DNA of 64,000 bases from Candidatus Soleaferrea massiliensis AP7 (lineage in GTDB: Bacteria > Bacillota > Clostridia > Oscillospirales > Ruminococcaceae), in contig NZ_CCYH01000044.1 in the NCBI RefSeq assembly GCF_000820765.1, forward strand, positions 1 to 64,000. Reading direction: 5' to 3'. The notes beneath the pieces were generated by a model, which saw only the letters and a list, made by a program, of their open reading frames with translations, did not search any database and was not told the DNA's origin. A program made the position numbers and the translations under genes. Of the stretch, positions 46,736 through 56,690 are shown piece after piece; positions within the stretch are counted from its first letter, which is position 1; the number at the start of each line of letters is the position of its first letter.

Positions 46736-47392
46736 TTACTCGACATTGGAGCCGTGTTCGCTTTCGAGCTGTGCAACCTTCTTTTCCAAATGCTCAATCT
46801 TCATCAGCATTCTGCACAGCTCCTGTGACACCGGGTCCGGGATGTGCACCTGGTCAAGCTCGTCGGAAACCTTCTGTCCGTTCCTGCGTACAATTCTTGC
46901 CGGGATGCCGACTGCCGTGCTGTCCTCCGGAACCTCTTCGAGCACCACGGCGCCGGATGCTATTTTGGCGTTGTCGCCGACCTTGAACGGGCCGAGTACC
47001 TTCGCGCCGGAGCCGACCATGACGTTCTTTCCAAGCGTCGGATGCCGCTTGCCCTTCTCCTTGCCGGTACCGCCGAGTGTGACACCCTGATAGATCATGC
47101 ATCCATCCCCGACCTCGGCCGTTTCTCCGATCACGATGCCGCTGCCGTGGTCGATCATGACCCCGACGCCGATCTTCGCGCCCGGATGGATCTCCACCTG
47201 TGTGAAGAACCGCGCCAGCTGTGAGATAAACCGCGCCAGAAAGACACAGTGATGCTTGTAAAGCCAATGTGCGGGGCGATGCCACATGATCGCGTGCAGA
47301 CCGGAATATAACAGCAGAATTTCAAACGAACTGCGCGCGGCCGGATCGTGCTCCTTGATCGTCCGGATGTCCGCCCTGAGCCGTTTTAACAT
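46736..47392 (-). CDS. cysE: Serine O-acetyltransferase
   Basis: A 218-residue enzyme that makes O-acetylserine from serine and acetyl-CoA for cysteine synthesis. It has the short bacterial EpsC-type form. GLHAIMWHRPAHWLYKHH is near residue 32. The left-handed helix has VEIHPGAKIGVGVMIDHGSG (catalytic His/Asp pair near residue 80) and EVGDGCMIYQGVTLGGTGKE. The C-terminal tail is a short coiled segment. A T-box leader lies directly upstream, so transcription should respond to uncharged tRNA-Cys. Confidence 0.95.
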   Translation of the reverse strand: MLKRLRADIRTIKEHDPAARSSFEILLLYSGLHAIMWHRPAHWLYKHHCVFLARFISQLARFFTQVEIHPGAKIGVGVMIDHGSGIVIGETAEVGDGCMIYQGVTLGGTGKEKGKRHPTLGKNVMVGSGAKVLGPFKVGDNAKIASGAVVLEEVPEDSTAVGIPARIVRRNGQKVSDELDQVHIPDPVSQELCRMLMKIEHLEKKVAQLESEHGSNVE

Positions 47393-47463
47393 AGATGATC
47401 TCCCCTTCGCTCTGTTTCACCCGCCCTGTCCGGCGGCGGGATTCCATGTTTCCTTACAACGAA

Positions 47464-47827
47464 AAACGCCTTCGCAGCCGGGATATCCCGGCTGCGAAGG
47501 CGGTATTGACGACCGCGGTTCCACTCCGCTTCTGCCACTCTTGTTCCCGCAAAACTGCGGAAACCGGCTGAATGTCCTTAACGCGGACCGGACGCAAAGA
47601 GATACTGCCCCGCTTTCGGCAGGGGTTCCCCCTTTGTGCTAGTGGGCGCAGCCGCTTCCGAATCCGCAATGATGGATGCTCTCAGCCTTCGGCATCCACG
47701 CTCTGTCACCTGAAATTCGATAACGCCCGGAGATTTCCGGGTTCCCACATAATCGCATCCACTCTATGTTCACGCTCTATTGTATGTTGGCCGGATGAAA
47801 TCGGACACTGTCCGTCTCCGGCATGCT
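47464..47827 (-). promoter_or_regulatory. T-box leader of the cysE-cysS region
   Basis: On the minus strand, AGTGGAACCGCGG (plus positions near 47513-47525) is the conserved T-box sequence. It is followed by a terminator with GCCTTCGCAGCCGGG arms and TTTTT at 47464. Upstream there is a long structured leader. A TGC (Cys) codon at 47668-47666, in CATTGCGGATTC after a GGCTGAGAGC segment, is a candidate specifier. The downstream cysE fits tRNA-Cys control. Exact stem I borders are not resolved. Confidence 0.88.
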
Positions 47828-47833
47828 TCTTTA

Positions 47834-47862
47834 AGAATAACACAGTTTCTGAGCTTTGACAA
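47834..47862 (-). promoter_or_regulatory. Promoter of the T-box/cysE transcript
   Basis: TTGTCA (47862-47857), 17 bases, TATTCT (47839-47834) on the minus strand, just upstream of the leader. Confidence 0.65.
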
Positions 47863-47907
47863 GCTTTTTGAGCCGTGCCGCTCCAATTTTCCGGACAAAT
47901 GCCCGGT

Positions 47908-48480
47908 TCAGCTTTTGGCATCGATGCAGTGGCGGTTTTTGATCAGATAATTTGCGCCCGAAACGACCGCCGCCGCCGCGCACAGCCAGCTGAGCACCGA
48001 CGCAGCCGTCGTAAGCGATGAAGCCAGGAAGGTCATATCCATGACCTGAATCAGGCAGAGCATCAGCAGCAGCGCGATGATGCTGAACATCTGGATGACC
48101 GTTTTGACCTTGCCGAAGATATCGGCCGCGATGACCTTCCCGTCCCCGACGGCGATCAGCCGCAGCGAGGTCACCAGGAATTCCCGCATGACCAGGATGA
48201 TGACCACGACGGGATTCACCAGCCCGAACGCCTGCAGGCAGATAAAGGCTGATATCACCAGCGATTTATCAGCAAGCGGATCGAGGAATTTGCCGAAATT
48301 CGTGACGATGTCGCGCTTGCGCGCAATCCTGCCGTCAAACAGGTCGGTCAGCGACGCCGCGATGAACACCACGATCGCACCGACATAATTGTATGGGATG
48401 AAATCCCCGCCCAGCATAAACAGCACAAAGACCGGGATCAGCAAAATCCGCAGCATTGTGAGTTTATTCGGTGTATTCAT
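47908..48480 (-). CDS. pgsA: CDP-diacylglycerol-glycerol-3-phosphate 3-phosphatidyltransferase
   Basis: A 190-residue membrane enzyme that makes phosphatidylglycerol phosphate. It starts NTPNKLTMLRILLIPVFVLF, the classic PgsA opening, and carries the motif LFDGRIARKRDIVTNFGKFL plus DPLADK. About six helices. It is the better candidate for the essential PgsA because it lies after rimO in the recA-recX-rimO cluster, a common Clostridia order. The ATG at 48480 follows AAAGGGG; upstream frame overlaps rimO. Confidence 0.92.
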   Translation of the reverse strand: MNTPNKLTMLRILLIPVFVLFMLGGDFIPYNYVGAIVVFIAASLTDLFDGRIARKRDIVTNFGKFLDPLADKSLVISAFICLQAFGLVNPVVVIILVMREFLVTSLRLIAVGDGKVIAADIFGKVKTVIQMFSIIALLLMLCLIQVMDMTFLASSLTTAASVLSWLCAAAAVVSGANYLIKNRHCIDAKS

Positions 48481-48496
48481 AAATTTTCCCACCCCT

Positions 48497-49825
48497 TTAA
48501 GCTGTAGTTTCTCCAATCAAATCGTAACCGACAGCCTTGGTGATCCGTACGTTGACAAAACTGCCGGGCCGGGGTTTTTTGTCTGCATAAAAGTACACAT
48601 AGCTGTCTATATCCGGCGCGTCCATGCGGCTTCTGCCGAAGCACAGGCCGGTTTCCCTGTCGTAGCCCTCCGCCAGCACCTCCAGGGTGCTGCCGACCTG
48701 CGCCAGATTTTTTTGTTCCATAATCGCGTACTGCGTCTCCATGATCACCTCGGCGCGCCGCTGCTTATCCTCCTCGTCGATCTGGTCCCCGAACGACGCC
48801 GCCGGCGTATCCTCTTCACGGGAATACGCAAAACAGCCGAGCCGGTCGAACTTCACGTCCTTGACAAAGCCGCAGAGCGATTCAAACTGCTCTTCGGTTT
48901 CCCCGGGAAATCCGGTGATCAGCGTGGTGCGGATGGTGACGCCCGGCACCTGTTCACGGATTCTTTCCATCAGCGCGGTCAGGCTTTCGCGGTCGCCGCG
49001 CCGGTTCATACGCGACAGCACCGTTCCATCACAGTGCTGGATCGGCAGGTCGATGTATTTGACAAGCTTTTCCTCCCGGTTCATCACCTCGAGCAGCTCG
49101 TCGGTGACCCGGTCTGGATAACAGTATAGCACGCGGATCCAGTGAAGTTTGTCAATTTGACAAAGCTTCTCCAAAAGTTCGGGCAGCATCAGCTTTCCAT
49201 ATAAATCCTCGCCGTAGCGGGTCGTATCCTGCGCGACGACATTGAGCTCGCGCACACCCATATCGGCAAGCCTTTGTGCCTCATCGAGGATATCCTCCAT
49301 TTTACGGCTGCGGAACGAGCCGCGGATCAGCGGGATTGCGCAGTAGGTACAGCGGTTGTCACAGCCGTCCGCCAGTTTCAGGTAGGCGAAGTAGTTTTCA
49401 TTCGCCAGCACCCTCTCGCCGTTTAGCATCAGCTTGTCCTTCTCCGGGAACGATGTCGTCCGCTGTCCGTTCAGCGCCTGCTCGACCGCTTCCACAATCG
49501 AAGCGTTCGCGCCGATGCCCAGCACCACATCCGCTTCCGGGATTTCTTCGACCAGCTGCTGACGGTACCGTTCGGCCAGGCATCCGGTCACCACGACCAC
49601 CTTGAGCTCCCCCTGCGCCTTGCGCTGGCAGAACTCCAATATCTGTTCAATCGATTCCCGCTTGGCGTCCTCAATGAACCCGCAGGTGTTCACAATCACA
49701 ACGTCGCACTCGTCGGCGTCCGCGCACAGCGCATAGCCGCCCTTTTTGAGCAGCGCGAGCATGATCTCCGCATCCACCTGGTTCTTCGAACAGCCCAGCG
49801 ACACCATACCAACCTTAACCGCCAA
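48497..49825 (-). CDS. rimO: Ribosomal protein S12 methylthiotransferase RimO
   Basis: A 442-residue radical-SAM enzyme that adds a methylthio group to an aspartate of ribosomal protein S12. The N-terminal UPF0004 domain has cysteines in VSLGCSKNQVDAE, VIVNTCGFIEDAK and VVTGCLAERY for one iron-sulfur cluster. The radical-SAM cluster motif is GCDNRCTYCAIPLIRG near residue 148. A C-terminal TRAM domain ends the protein. It starts four bases after recX. Confidence 0.95.
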   Translation of the reverse strand: MAVKVGMVSLGCSKNQVDAEIMLALLKKGGYALCADADECDVVIVNTCGFIEDAKRESIEQILEFCQRKAQGELKVVVVTGCLAERYRQQLVEEIPEADVVLGIGANASIVEAVEQALNGQRTTSFPEKDKLMLNGERVLANENYFAYLKLADGCDNRCTYCAIPLIRGSFRSRKMEDILDEAQRLADMGVRELNVVAQDTTRYGEDLYGKLMLPELLEKLCQIDKLHWIRVLYCYPDRVTDELLEVMNREEKLVKYIDLPIQHCDGTVLSRMNRRGDRESLTALMERIREQVPGVTIRTTLITGFPGETEEQFESLCGFVKDVKFDRLGCFAYSREEDTPAASFGDQIDEEDKQRRAEVIMETQYAIMEQKNLAQVGSTLEVLAEGYDRETGLCFGRSRMDAPDIDSYVYFYADKKPRPGSFVNVRITKAVGYDLIGETTA

Positions 49826-49828
49826 TTT

Positions 49829-50463
49829 CTACGCTCCTAACTCTGCGATCACTGCCTTCACCTGACAGGCGCTGTAGCCCAGCCGGTGAAGCGCGGCGAT
49901 CGTCTTTTGTATCCCCTTCGGATCATCCAGATAAGGGAGGTATTTCTTCTCGAGGATGCGCCGTATTTCGGCCTCCTCGTCTATTTCCAGTTCATCCAGC
50001 GCCGCTTCAATGACCGCTTTCGGGATGCCAAGCTTCTGCAGCTCCAGCCGGATGCGCTGTTTGCCGAAGGACTTGAAATGCCTGAGATCCTTCGCGTACC
50101 GGCGCGCATAATCCTCATCGTCGATCAGGCCGGTCTCGCAAAGCTTTCCGGCAACCTCTTCGATCAGTTCACGCGAATAGCGTTCCTCCTCGAATTCATC
50201 GGTCTTTTTATTCAGCGACTGGTATAATTTATCACATAGTTTACGTCTTGTATAGGCTTTGAAGGAGAGCAGTGACAGCGCCTTCTCCTTCACGGCATGA
50301 TAGTTCACCTGATATTGAAACTCCGCCAGCTCCTCGGCGGCCATCTCCGCGCCGGGCTTGACCTTATGGAGAAAAATCGTCTCATAGGACGCCGTCACAA
50401 AGTATTCGTCCTCGACGAAGACGTCGTACCAGACGCCTTTCTTCTGACGGACCGCAGTAATTC

Positions 50464-50467
<4 letters not shown>
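49829..50467 (-). CDS. recX: RecX family regulatory protein
   Basis: A 212-residue helical protein that modulates RecA filaments. Three-helix RecX repeats are visible in [40 protein letters not shown] and [21 protein letters not shown] beta-rich N-terminal extension (residues 1-45) is usual in Firmicutes. It overlaps the end of recA by four bases, consistent with coupled expression. Confidence 0.92.
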
Positions 50468-51543
<1,076 letters not shown>

Positions 51544-51625
51544 ACTTGAAATTTCCTTTCCTGTGGAGCGTATTTCCGTCCGCGGCAAGCCCTCAGACAG
51601 ATCTCCCTTTTTTGATGTTCCTTTC

Positions 51626-51654
51626 ATTATAGTAGATCGCTTTCACAAAATCAA
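51626..51654 (-). promoter_or_regulatory. Promoter of recA
   Basis: TTGATT (51654-51649), 17 bases, TATAAT (51631-51626) on the minus strand. Confidence 0.82.
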
Positions 51655-51869
51655 CCATAATTGTGTTAACGCCCATCTCCCATCCCCGTCAAAAAATTGG
51701 GCAAGATCGTACAAGAATTCGTCGCATTCCTGTGGTAAACTGTCAGCAGATACACCGAACGCATCCGAATCAGAGACCTGCCGAACGGCTCAGGGGAATT
51801 TACGCGGAAGACGGGCCATCAGTCACCCGCAGCCATCAGGGACACGGCGTTTACCTGCGTACCGCGTGG

Positions 51870-52066
51870 CGTTCCGGTTTGCTCACCGTACGGCCTGACC
51901 TGCGTTCACAGGTACATTGCGCATCGTTTCGGCTTGCATAACTGCACGGCCTGACCTGCTTTCACCAGCACACCGTGTATCGCTTTGCCATGCGTCATCG
52001 TATACGGTCCGGCAGCGTTCACCGGCTTACCATACGACGCTCCGGCTTACGTCACTATACGGGATG
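51870..52066. repeat. Degenerate 55-56-bp tandem repeat
   Basis: About 3.5 diverged units start at 51870, 51925, 51981 and 52036. Each opens with CG-rich text like CGTTTCGGCTTGC and contains a TACGG or CACGGCCTGACCTG block. It lies in the 640-base gap between recA and the araC-type gene; the rest of that gap holds the recA promoter and nothing else recognised. Confidence 0.6.
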
Positions 52067-52186
52067 ACTCGTGTCCATCATACATGGTCATGGTTTTATC
52101 TTCCCGGCAAGAACCTTTACATGCCTATTTCAATTATTAACACCTCAGGGCGTAAATGATATACCGTAAGAAAGGAGGGATGCCAG

Positions 52187-53023
52187 ATGACACCGGAACA
52201 GAGAATCATCCGTTATGATGCGGAGCTTGGCATCGAAGCTTATTATTTTGAGGGCGTCATGCAGCGGTTTCCGAATCACTTCCATGAACACTATGTCGTC
52301 GGCGCAATTGTCAGCGGCGCGCGCAGGCTCACCTGCTGCAGCCGGGAATACATCATCCGTCCCGGCGATCTGGTGCTCTTCAACCCGCTGGACAGCCATG
52401 CCTGCGAGCAGGTCGGGGACTGCCCGCTCGAGCTGCGTTTTCTGAACATCCCACCCAAGGTGATGGAACGTGCGGCCGAGGAAATCACCGGATACGCCTA
52501 TCAGCCGCGGTTCGCACACAACACCGTGCCGGACAGCGAGCTGTGCGGCATCATCGCAGAGCTGCACCGCATGATTATGGATGGCGACCAGTCGCTTGGA
52601 CGGGAAGAACTGTTCTGTCTGCTGATGGAACAGCTTTTCGACCTGTACGCGCTGCCGCCCGAAAAACCGGTGCGTACACAGGAGGACGACGGCATGCAAA
52701 GGGTCTGCGAATATCTGCAGGAGCACTATGCCGAACACATCGGGCTCGAAGAGCTTGGCCGGATTGCGAACTGCAGCAAATACCACCTGGTGCGCAGCTT
52801 TACCAAGGAAAAGGGCATCTCCCCGTACAGCTACCTGATGACCATCCGAATCGGCGAGGCCAAAAAGCTGCTGGAAACCGGACAAACGCCCGCACAGGCC
52901 GCTCTGCTTGCCGGATTTTCCGACCAGAGCCATTTCACGCGCTGTTTTAAGCGGCTGACCGGCCTGACGCCGCGGCAGTATCACAACATCTTTTATCAAG
53001 GAGAAAACCGCCATGCAACATAA
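52187..53023 (+). CDS. AraC family transcriptional regulator
   Basis: A 278-residue regulator. The N-terminal cupin-type sensor contains FPNHFHEHYVVGAIVSGARR and RPGDLVLFNPLDSHACEQVG. The C-terminal double helix-turn-helix begins near residue 180 (IGLEELGRIANCSKYHLVRS) and ends with PAQAALLAGFSDQSHFTRCF plus the signature LTGLTPRQYHN. It overlaps the following EamA exporter by 11 bases. This arrangement is known for regulators that control amino-acid or metabolite exporters (inference). Confidence 0.93.
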   Translation: MTPEQRIIRYDAELGIEAYYFEGVMQRFPNHFHEHYVVGAIVSGARRLTCCSREYIIRPGDLVLFNPLDSHACEQVGDCPLELRFLNIPPKVMERAAEEITGYAYQPRFAHNTVPDSELCGIIAELHRMIMDGDQSLGREELFCLLMEQLFDLYALPPEKPVRTQEDDGMQRVCEYLQEHYAEHIGLEELGRIANCSKYHLVRSFTKEKGISPYSYLMTIRIGEAKKLLETGQTPAQAALLAGFSDQSHFTRCFKRLTGLTPRQYHNIFYQGENRHAT

Positions 53024-53930
53024 ATCGCTGTCCGGCCACCTGACCGCCCTGCTGACCATTGTGATCTGGGGCACCACCTTTATTTCAACCAAGGTCCTGT
53101 TACAGGATTTCTCTCCGGTAGAAATCCTCTTCACCCGGTTTGTGATCGGCTTCATCGCCCTGATTCTGGTCTGTCCGCGCCGCATGAAGCTCGAAAACCG
53201 GAAACAGGAGTGGTATTTTATCGGCGCCGGATTGTGCGGCGTGACGTTTTACTTCCTGCTGGAAAACATCGCGCTGACCTATACGCTCGCGTCGAATGTC
53301 GGCATCATCATTTCAGTCGCGCCGTTCTTCACCGCCATCTTCGCACATCTGTTTCTGCATGGCGAAAGGCTCCACGCACGGTTTTTCATCGGATTCGCGG
53401 CCGCGATCGCCGGCATTGTGCTGATCAGCTGGAATGGCTCCCAGCTTCAGCTGAGCCCGCTCGGCGACCTGCTGGCGCTGCTTGCCGCGGTCGTCTGGGG
53501 CGTCTATTCCATTTTGACGAGGAAAATCTCGGAATTCTCACAGAACACGGTGCTGGCCACCCGCCGGACCTTTTTTTACGGCATCCTGTTTATGGTACCG
53601 GCGCTGTTCCTGTTGGATTTCCACCCGGACTGGGGCAAATTTTTAGAGATGCAGAATCTCGGAAACCTGCTGTATCTCGGACTTGGCGCGTCGGCGCTCT
53701 GCTTCGTGACCTGGAACCTTGCGGTCAAAAAGCTGGGGGCTGTGAAGACCAGCGTGTATATCTATCTGGTGCCGGTCGTCACCGTTTCAGCCTCGGCGCT
53801 GATTCTTCATGAACCGCTGACTCCGCTTTCACTGCTCGGCGCCGTCCTTGCGCTTGCCGGCCTGTTCATCTCGGAAGGCACGCTGAGCCGCCGCAGGAAG
53901 GTTCCTTTCATTCGGCCTGATGAGACATAA
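53013..53930 (+). CDS. EamA/DMT family transporter
   Basis: A 305-residue drug/metabolite transporter with ten hydrophobic helices in two EamA repeats. IVIWGTTFISTKVLLQDFSP at the N-terminus and AVVWGVYSILTRKISEFSQN near residue 155 are the matching openings. It likely exports a small metabolite or amino acid under control of the overlapping AraC regulator. The C-terminus is basic (SRRRKVPF). A terminator follows at 53983. Confidence 0.92.
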   Translation: MQHKSLSGHLTALLTIVIWGTTFISTKVLLQDFSPVEILFTRFVIGFIALILVCPRRMKLENRKQEWYFIGAGLCGVTFYFLLENIALTYTLASNVGIIISVAPFFTAIFAHLFLHGERLHARFFIGFAAAIAGIVLISWNGSQLQLSPLGDLLALLAAVVWGVYSILTRKISEFSQNTVLATRRTFFYGILFMVPALFLLDFHPDWGKFLEMQNLGNLLYLGLGASALCFVTWNLAVKKLGAVKTSVYIYLVPVVTVSASALILHEPLTPLSLLGAVLALAGLFISEGTLSRRRKVPFIRPDET

Positions 53931-53982
53931 CCGGGATATTTTTGGAACATTTGCTCCGGCAATTGCATTCCGATAATTGCAT

Positions 53983-54026
53983 AGAAGGCCATCAGCCCTT
54001 GCGCTGATGGCCTTCTGTTGTTTTCT
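53983..54026 (+). terminator. Terminator of the AraC-EamA operon
   Basis: Perfect 14-bp arms AGAAGGCCATCAGC (53983-53996) and complement (54003-54016), six-base loop, followed by GTTGTTTTCTTT. Confidence 0.88.
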
Positions 54027-54335
54027 TTCTATTTGGTATGGCATCTTTCTCCCACCTTTTGATGTCCATTTCTGTCACTGCAAAAGCGAACCAAGGCAAA
54101 CGTATTCACTCATAGTATTGCGGGAGTCCGTAATACTACGTGTCCCATCATTCACGCAATCATTGTAAAAGCCCCCCTTTTCAGATTGTTACTTCACGGA
54201 AAACTGTAGTATGAAAACCGATCTGGCGTTGTGAAATGCAATTGCCGCGGCCCAAACCGGGGAGCCTGTCCGCTTTTCTTTCTGTTATGAATATGATATA
54301 ATGAAAGCGATATACAGAGAAAGGAAGCGACAGCT
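54027..54335. other. Intergenic stretch upstream of the GNAT gene
   Basis: About 300 bases with no gene. An extended -10 element, TGATATAAT (54293-54301), lies 35 bases before the GNAT start. No good -35 is seen. Confidence 0.45.
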
Positions 54336-54836
54336 ATGGACGAGCTTCAGATTATCAAAGCCGATACCGACGCACAGCTGAAAACGGTGAGTGAACTCGC
54401 CGAAAAGATCTGGCATCAACATTTTACACCAATTATCGGCACAGATCAGGTCAACTATATGGTGGATAAATTTCAGTCCTGCCGGGCGATTTCCGGGCAG
54501 GTCAAGGACAACGGATATGAATACTACCTGTTCCATTACAACGGCGCGGATGTCGGATATCTCGGCGTCAAGGCCGAAAACGGCGCGCTGTTCCTGAGCA
54601 AAATCTATCTGGAGCAGTCCTTCCGCGGCAGAAAGATTGCATCCCGGGCCATCCGGTTCCTGATGGATCGCTGTGAGCGGGAAGGGCTTTCGAAGATCTG
54701 GCTGACCGTCAACCGCGAAAACCTGAACACCATCGCGGCCTATGAGACGATGGGCTTCGTCAAAGTCCGGGAACAGAAAGCCGATATCGGAAACGGCTTT
54801 TATATGGACGACTACATCATGGAAAAAACGATTTGA
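54336..54836 (+). CDS. GNAT family N-acetyltransferase
   Basis: A 166-residue acetyltransferase. The acetyl-CoA-binding region reads LFLSKIYLEQSFRGRKIASR (about residues 88-107; the usual Q/RxxGxG/A loop is here FRGRKIA). It is followed by LTVNRENLNTIAAYETMGFV, typical of motif B. The substrate is unknown; the family acetylates amines on antibiotics, peptides or proteins. AAAGGAAG lies before the ATG. It appears monocistronic with a terminator at 54859. Confidence 0.88.
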   Translation: MDELQIIKADTDAQLKTVSELAEKIWHQHFTPIIGTDQVNYMVDKFQSCRAISGQVKDNGYEYYLFHYNGADVGYLGVKAENGALFLSKIYLEQSFRGRKIASRAIRFLMDRCEREGLSKIWLTVNRENLNTIAAYETMGFVKVREQKADIGNGFYMDDYIMEKTI

Positions 54837-54858
54837 ATGGGCTTTGTCCCATATCACG

Positions 54859-54900
54859 GGAGGATCCGCGGATGCGCTGCGGATCCTCCTTTATTTTTTA
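54859..54900 (+). terminator. Terminator of the GNAT gene
   Basis: GGAGGATCCGC and its complement (54859-54869, 54879-54889), then TTTATTTTTTA. Confidence 0.85.
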
Positions 54901-54983
54901 TTCCGGTCATCCAGATGTTCCCCAATCAAAAACGCAACCGTCACAGCGGTGACAACGGCAAAGATCACAATGTAGAGCGTCAC
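54891..54983 (-). CDS. Predicted 30-residue membrane miniprotein
   Basis: GTG-started small frame, translated MTLYIVIFAVVTAVTVAFLI then a charged tail GEHLDDRNKK. One hydrophobic helix is followed by a polar end. AAGGAGG lies seven bases before the GTG, which is the main argument for translation. The stop lies inside the T-rich tail of the convergent GNAT terminator. I do not recognise the family; similar tiny single-helix proteins are easily missed by annotation. Confidence 0.5.
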   Translation of the reverse strand: MTLYIVIFAVVTAVTVAFLIGEHLDDRNKK

Positions 54984-55278
54984 AGAATAACCTCCTTCCG
55001 CAAACCGGGACATTGTTACGTTGACATATGAAAAGGCTTAAGAGGCGCTCGTTTCATAAGCGTTCCGTCTTAGCGGCTTTCCTGTCAACTTAACAAAGCC
55101 CGAACCGATAATCCGATGTTCCATTGTATGAATGCGAGGGAAAAATTGTGCAGGAAACGGATATTTTCCGCTCTTTCTGGTAAAACTCTTACTAAATCCA
55201 TACAGTTTTACATCTGTGAACGGCGGCCGCTTTGGCCGTTTCGGTTCGATCATACCATTGTGAAGGAAGTGTTTCTGT

Positions 55279-56013
55279 TTGAATCAAAAGACAGTTTCGA
55301 AAGTACTGCGGATCGCTGTCGTCGTGCTGCTCAACATCTTTATCATTGTGTTGGCGGGCTATGCGGTCAACACGGCGCTGCAGGAAAATACCCAGAGCGT
55401 TGAAACCCTGTCCAAGAACGGATCCCGCGGCGATGAGGTCCGCAAAATTCAGCAGCGGCTCAAGGACTGGGGCTACTATGACGGCAATGTCGACGGCATC
55501 TTCGGCCCGCAGACAGAAAAGGCCGTTCGGTATTTCCAGAGCAAGAACGGCCTGCAGGTCGACGGCATTGCCGGACCGGCAACGCTGGCCGCCATCGGCA
55601 TCAGCTCGTCGGGTTTCGGCGGCAACTCGGGCGGCGGTTCCGGCGCTCCATCCGGCACCAGCGATTCCGACTACCGCCTGCTCGCACGGCTGATCTCTGC
55701 GGAAGCGCGCGGCGAGCCCTATGTCGGCCAGGTTGCGGTGGGCGCCGTCATCCTGAACCGTGTGCAGCATCCGTCCTTCCCAAACTCGATCGCGGGGGTT
55801 GCATACCAGCCGGGCGCCTTTACGGCGATGACCGACGGGCAGATCAACCAGCCGGTTTCCGAATCCGCCTATAAAGCCGCGCAGGATGCCTTAAACGGAT
55901 GGGATCCGTCGGGCGGCGCGATTTACTATTTCAACCCGGATAAGACCTCGAACAAATGGATGCGCACACGTCCGGTGATCACGCGCATCGGCGCACATCT
56001 CTTCTGCAGTTGA
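55279..56013 (+). CDS. sleB: Spore cortex-lytic enzyme SleB
   Basis: A 244-residue germination enzyme. A membrane/signal segment (VLRIAVVVLLNIFIIVLAGY, residues 9-28) is followed by a peptidoglycan-binding domain (about 48-108: VRKIQQRLKDWGYYDGNVDG, FGPQTEKAVRYFQSKNGLQV). A Gly/Ser linker leads to the Hydrolase_2 domain (129-244) with LISAEARGEPYVGQVAVGAV, whose Glu is the expected lytic residue. It degrades cortex peptidoglycan when spores germinate, so the host should sporulate. It uses a TTG start with GAAGGAAG upstream. No ypeB follows. Confidence 0.93.
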   Translation: MNQKTVSKVLRIAVVVLLNIFIIVLAGYAVNTALQENTQSVETLSKNGSRGDEVRKIQQRLKDWGYYDGNVDGIFGPQTEKAVRYFQSKNGLQVDGIAGPATLAAIGISSSGFGGNSGGGSGAPSGTSDSDYRLLARLISAEARGEPYVGQVAVGAVILNRVQHPSFPNSIAGVAYQPGAFTAMTDGQINQPVSESAYKAAQDALNGWDPSGGAIYYFNPDKTSNKWMRTRPVITRIGAHLFCS

Positions 56014-56022
56014 TTCAAAGTC

Positions 56023-56055
56023 AAAGGAGCTGCCATTTCCGGCGGCTCCTTTTTG
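56023..56055 (+). terminator. Terminator of sleB
   Basis: AAGGAGCTGCC pairs with GGCGGCTCCTT (one G-T), six-base loop, followed by TTT, ten bases after the stop. Confidence 0.85.
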
Positions 56056-56690
56056 CGCCTGCACACATCATTTCCGATGCGGCTGGTTTTCACACGAAGA
56101 AAGCCGCAGAGACGCGAAAGTATCCGCCGTATACTCGCCATCCAAGCCCAACCACAGAGGAATCCACATATCCGCACAGGCGTTTTCCGCCTCGCAACCT
56201 CCATCATGTTCATCGGCCCCGGATACGGCAGATAAAAGGTTTATGCTGATATTCCAATGACTGTGCCCCCCGGCATCCTTGACGGGATACCGGGGGTATT
56301 TTGTAACGCTGCATCCGCAGAAAAAGATTATGGTTCTCTGCGCGTCTCAAAGGCCGGCGTGTACCTTCGCCGGCTGCCGCAAGTGCCGGCGGGGCGGCAT
56401 CGGAAGAGGGGATGCGGCGGCGGTGATATGGACCATACAGCAACTTTCGCATGTGTGCAATATCCGATCCTGTCTTTTTCTTATCTAATATGGCCTTTTC
56501 TCCCACTTTCACAAAGCTTCTGATTCCATTGAAGAAGATGGGGATGCGGCGGCCCTCATAATCTGTTATAATAGCAGGTAAGAAAAACCATACCATACGC
56601 TGTATCGATTCATGATATAAATATGACAGACCCTGACAGGTTTATTGGGGTATACTGTTCTTGTACTGTAACAAAAGGAGGTTTCCCGCT
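56056..56690. other. Intergenic stretch upstream of the Nei-like gene
   Basis: About 630 bases without a convincing gene on either strand. It contains a hairpin near 56264-56298 (CCCCCCGGCATCC with GGGATACCGGGGG, then TATTTT) that looks like a terminator although no gene ends nearby. There is also a TATACT box near 56650. Confidence 0.45.

Noticed and set aside
51544..51720. LexA/SOS box upstream of recA
   Set aside because: The best match (CGAATTCTTGTACG) departs from the Firmicutes consensus at several positions and lies well upstream of the promoter.
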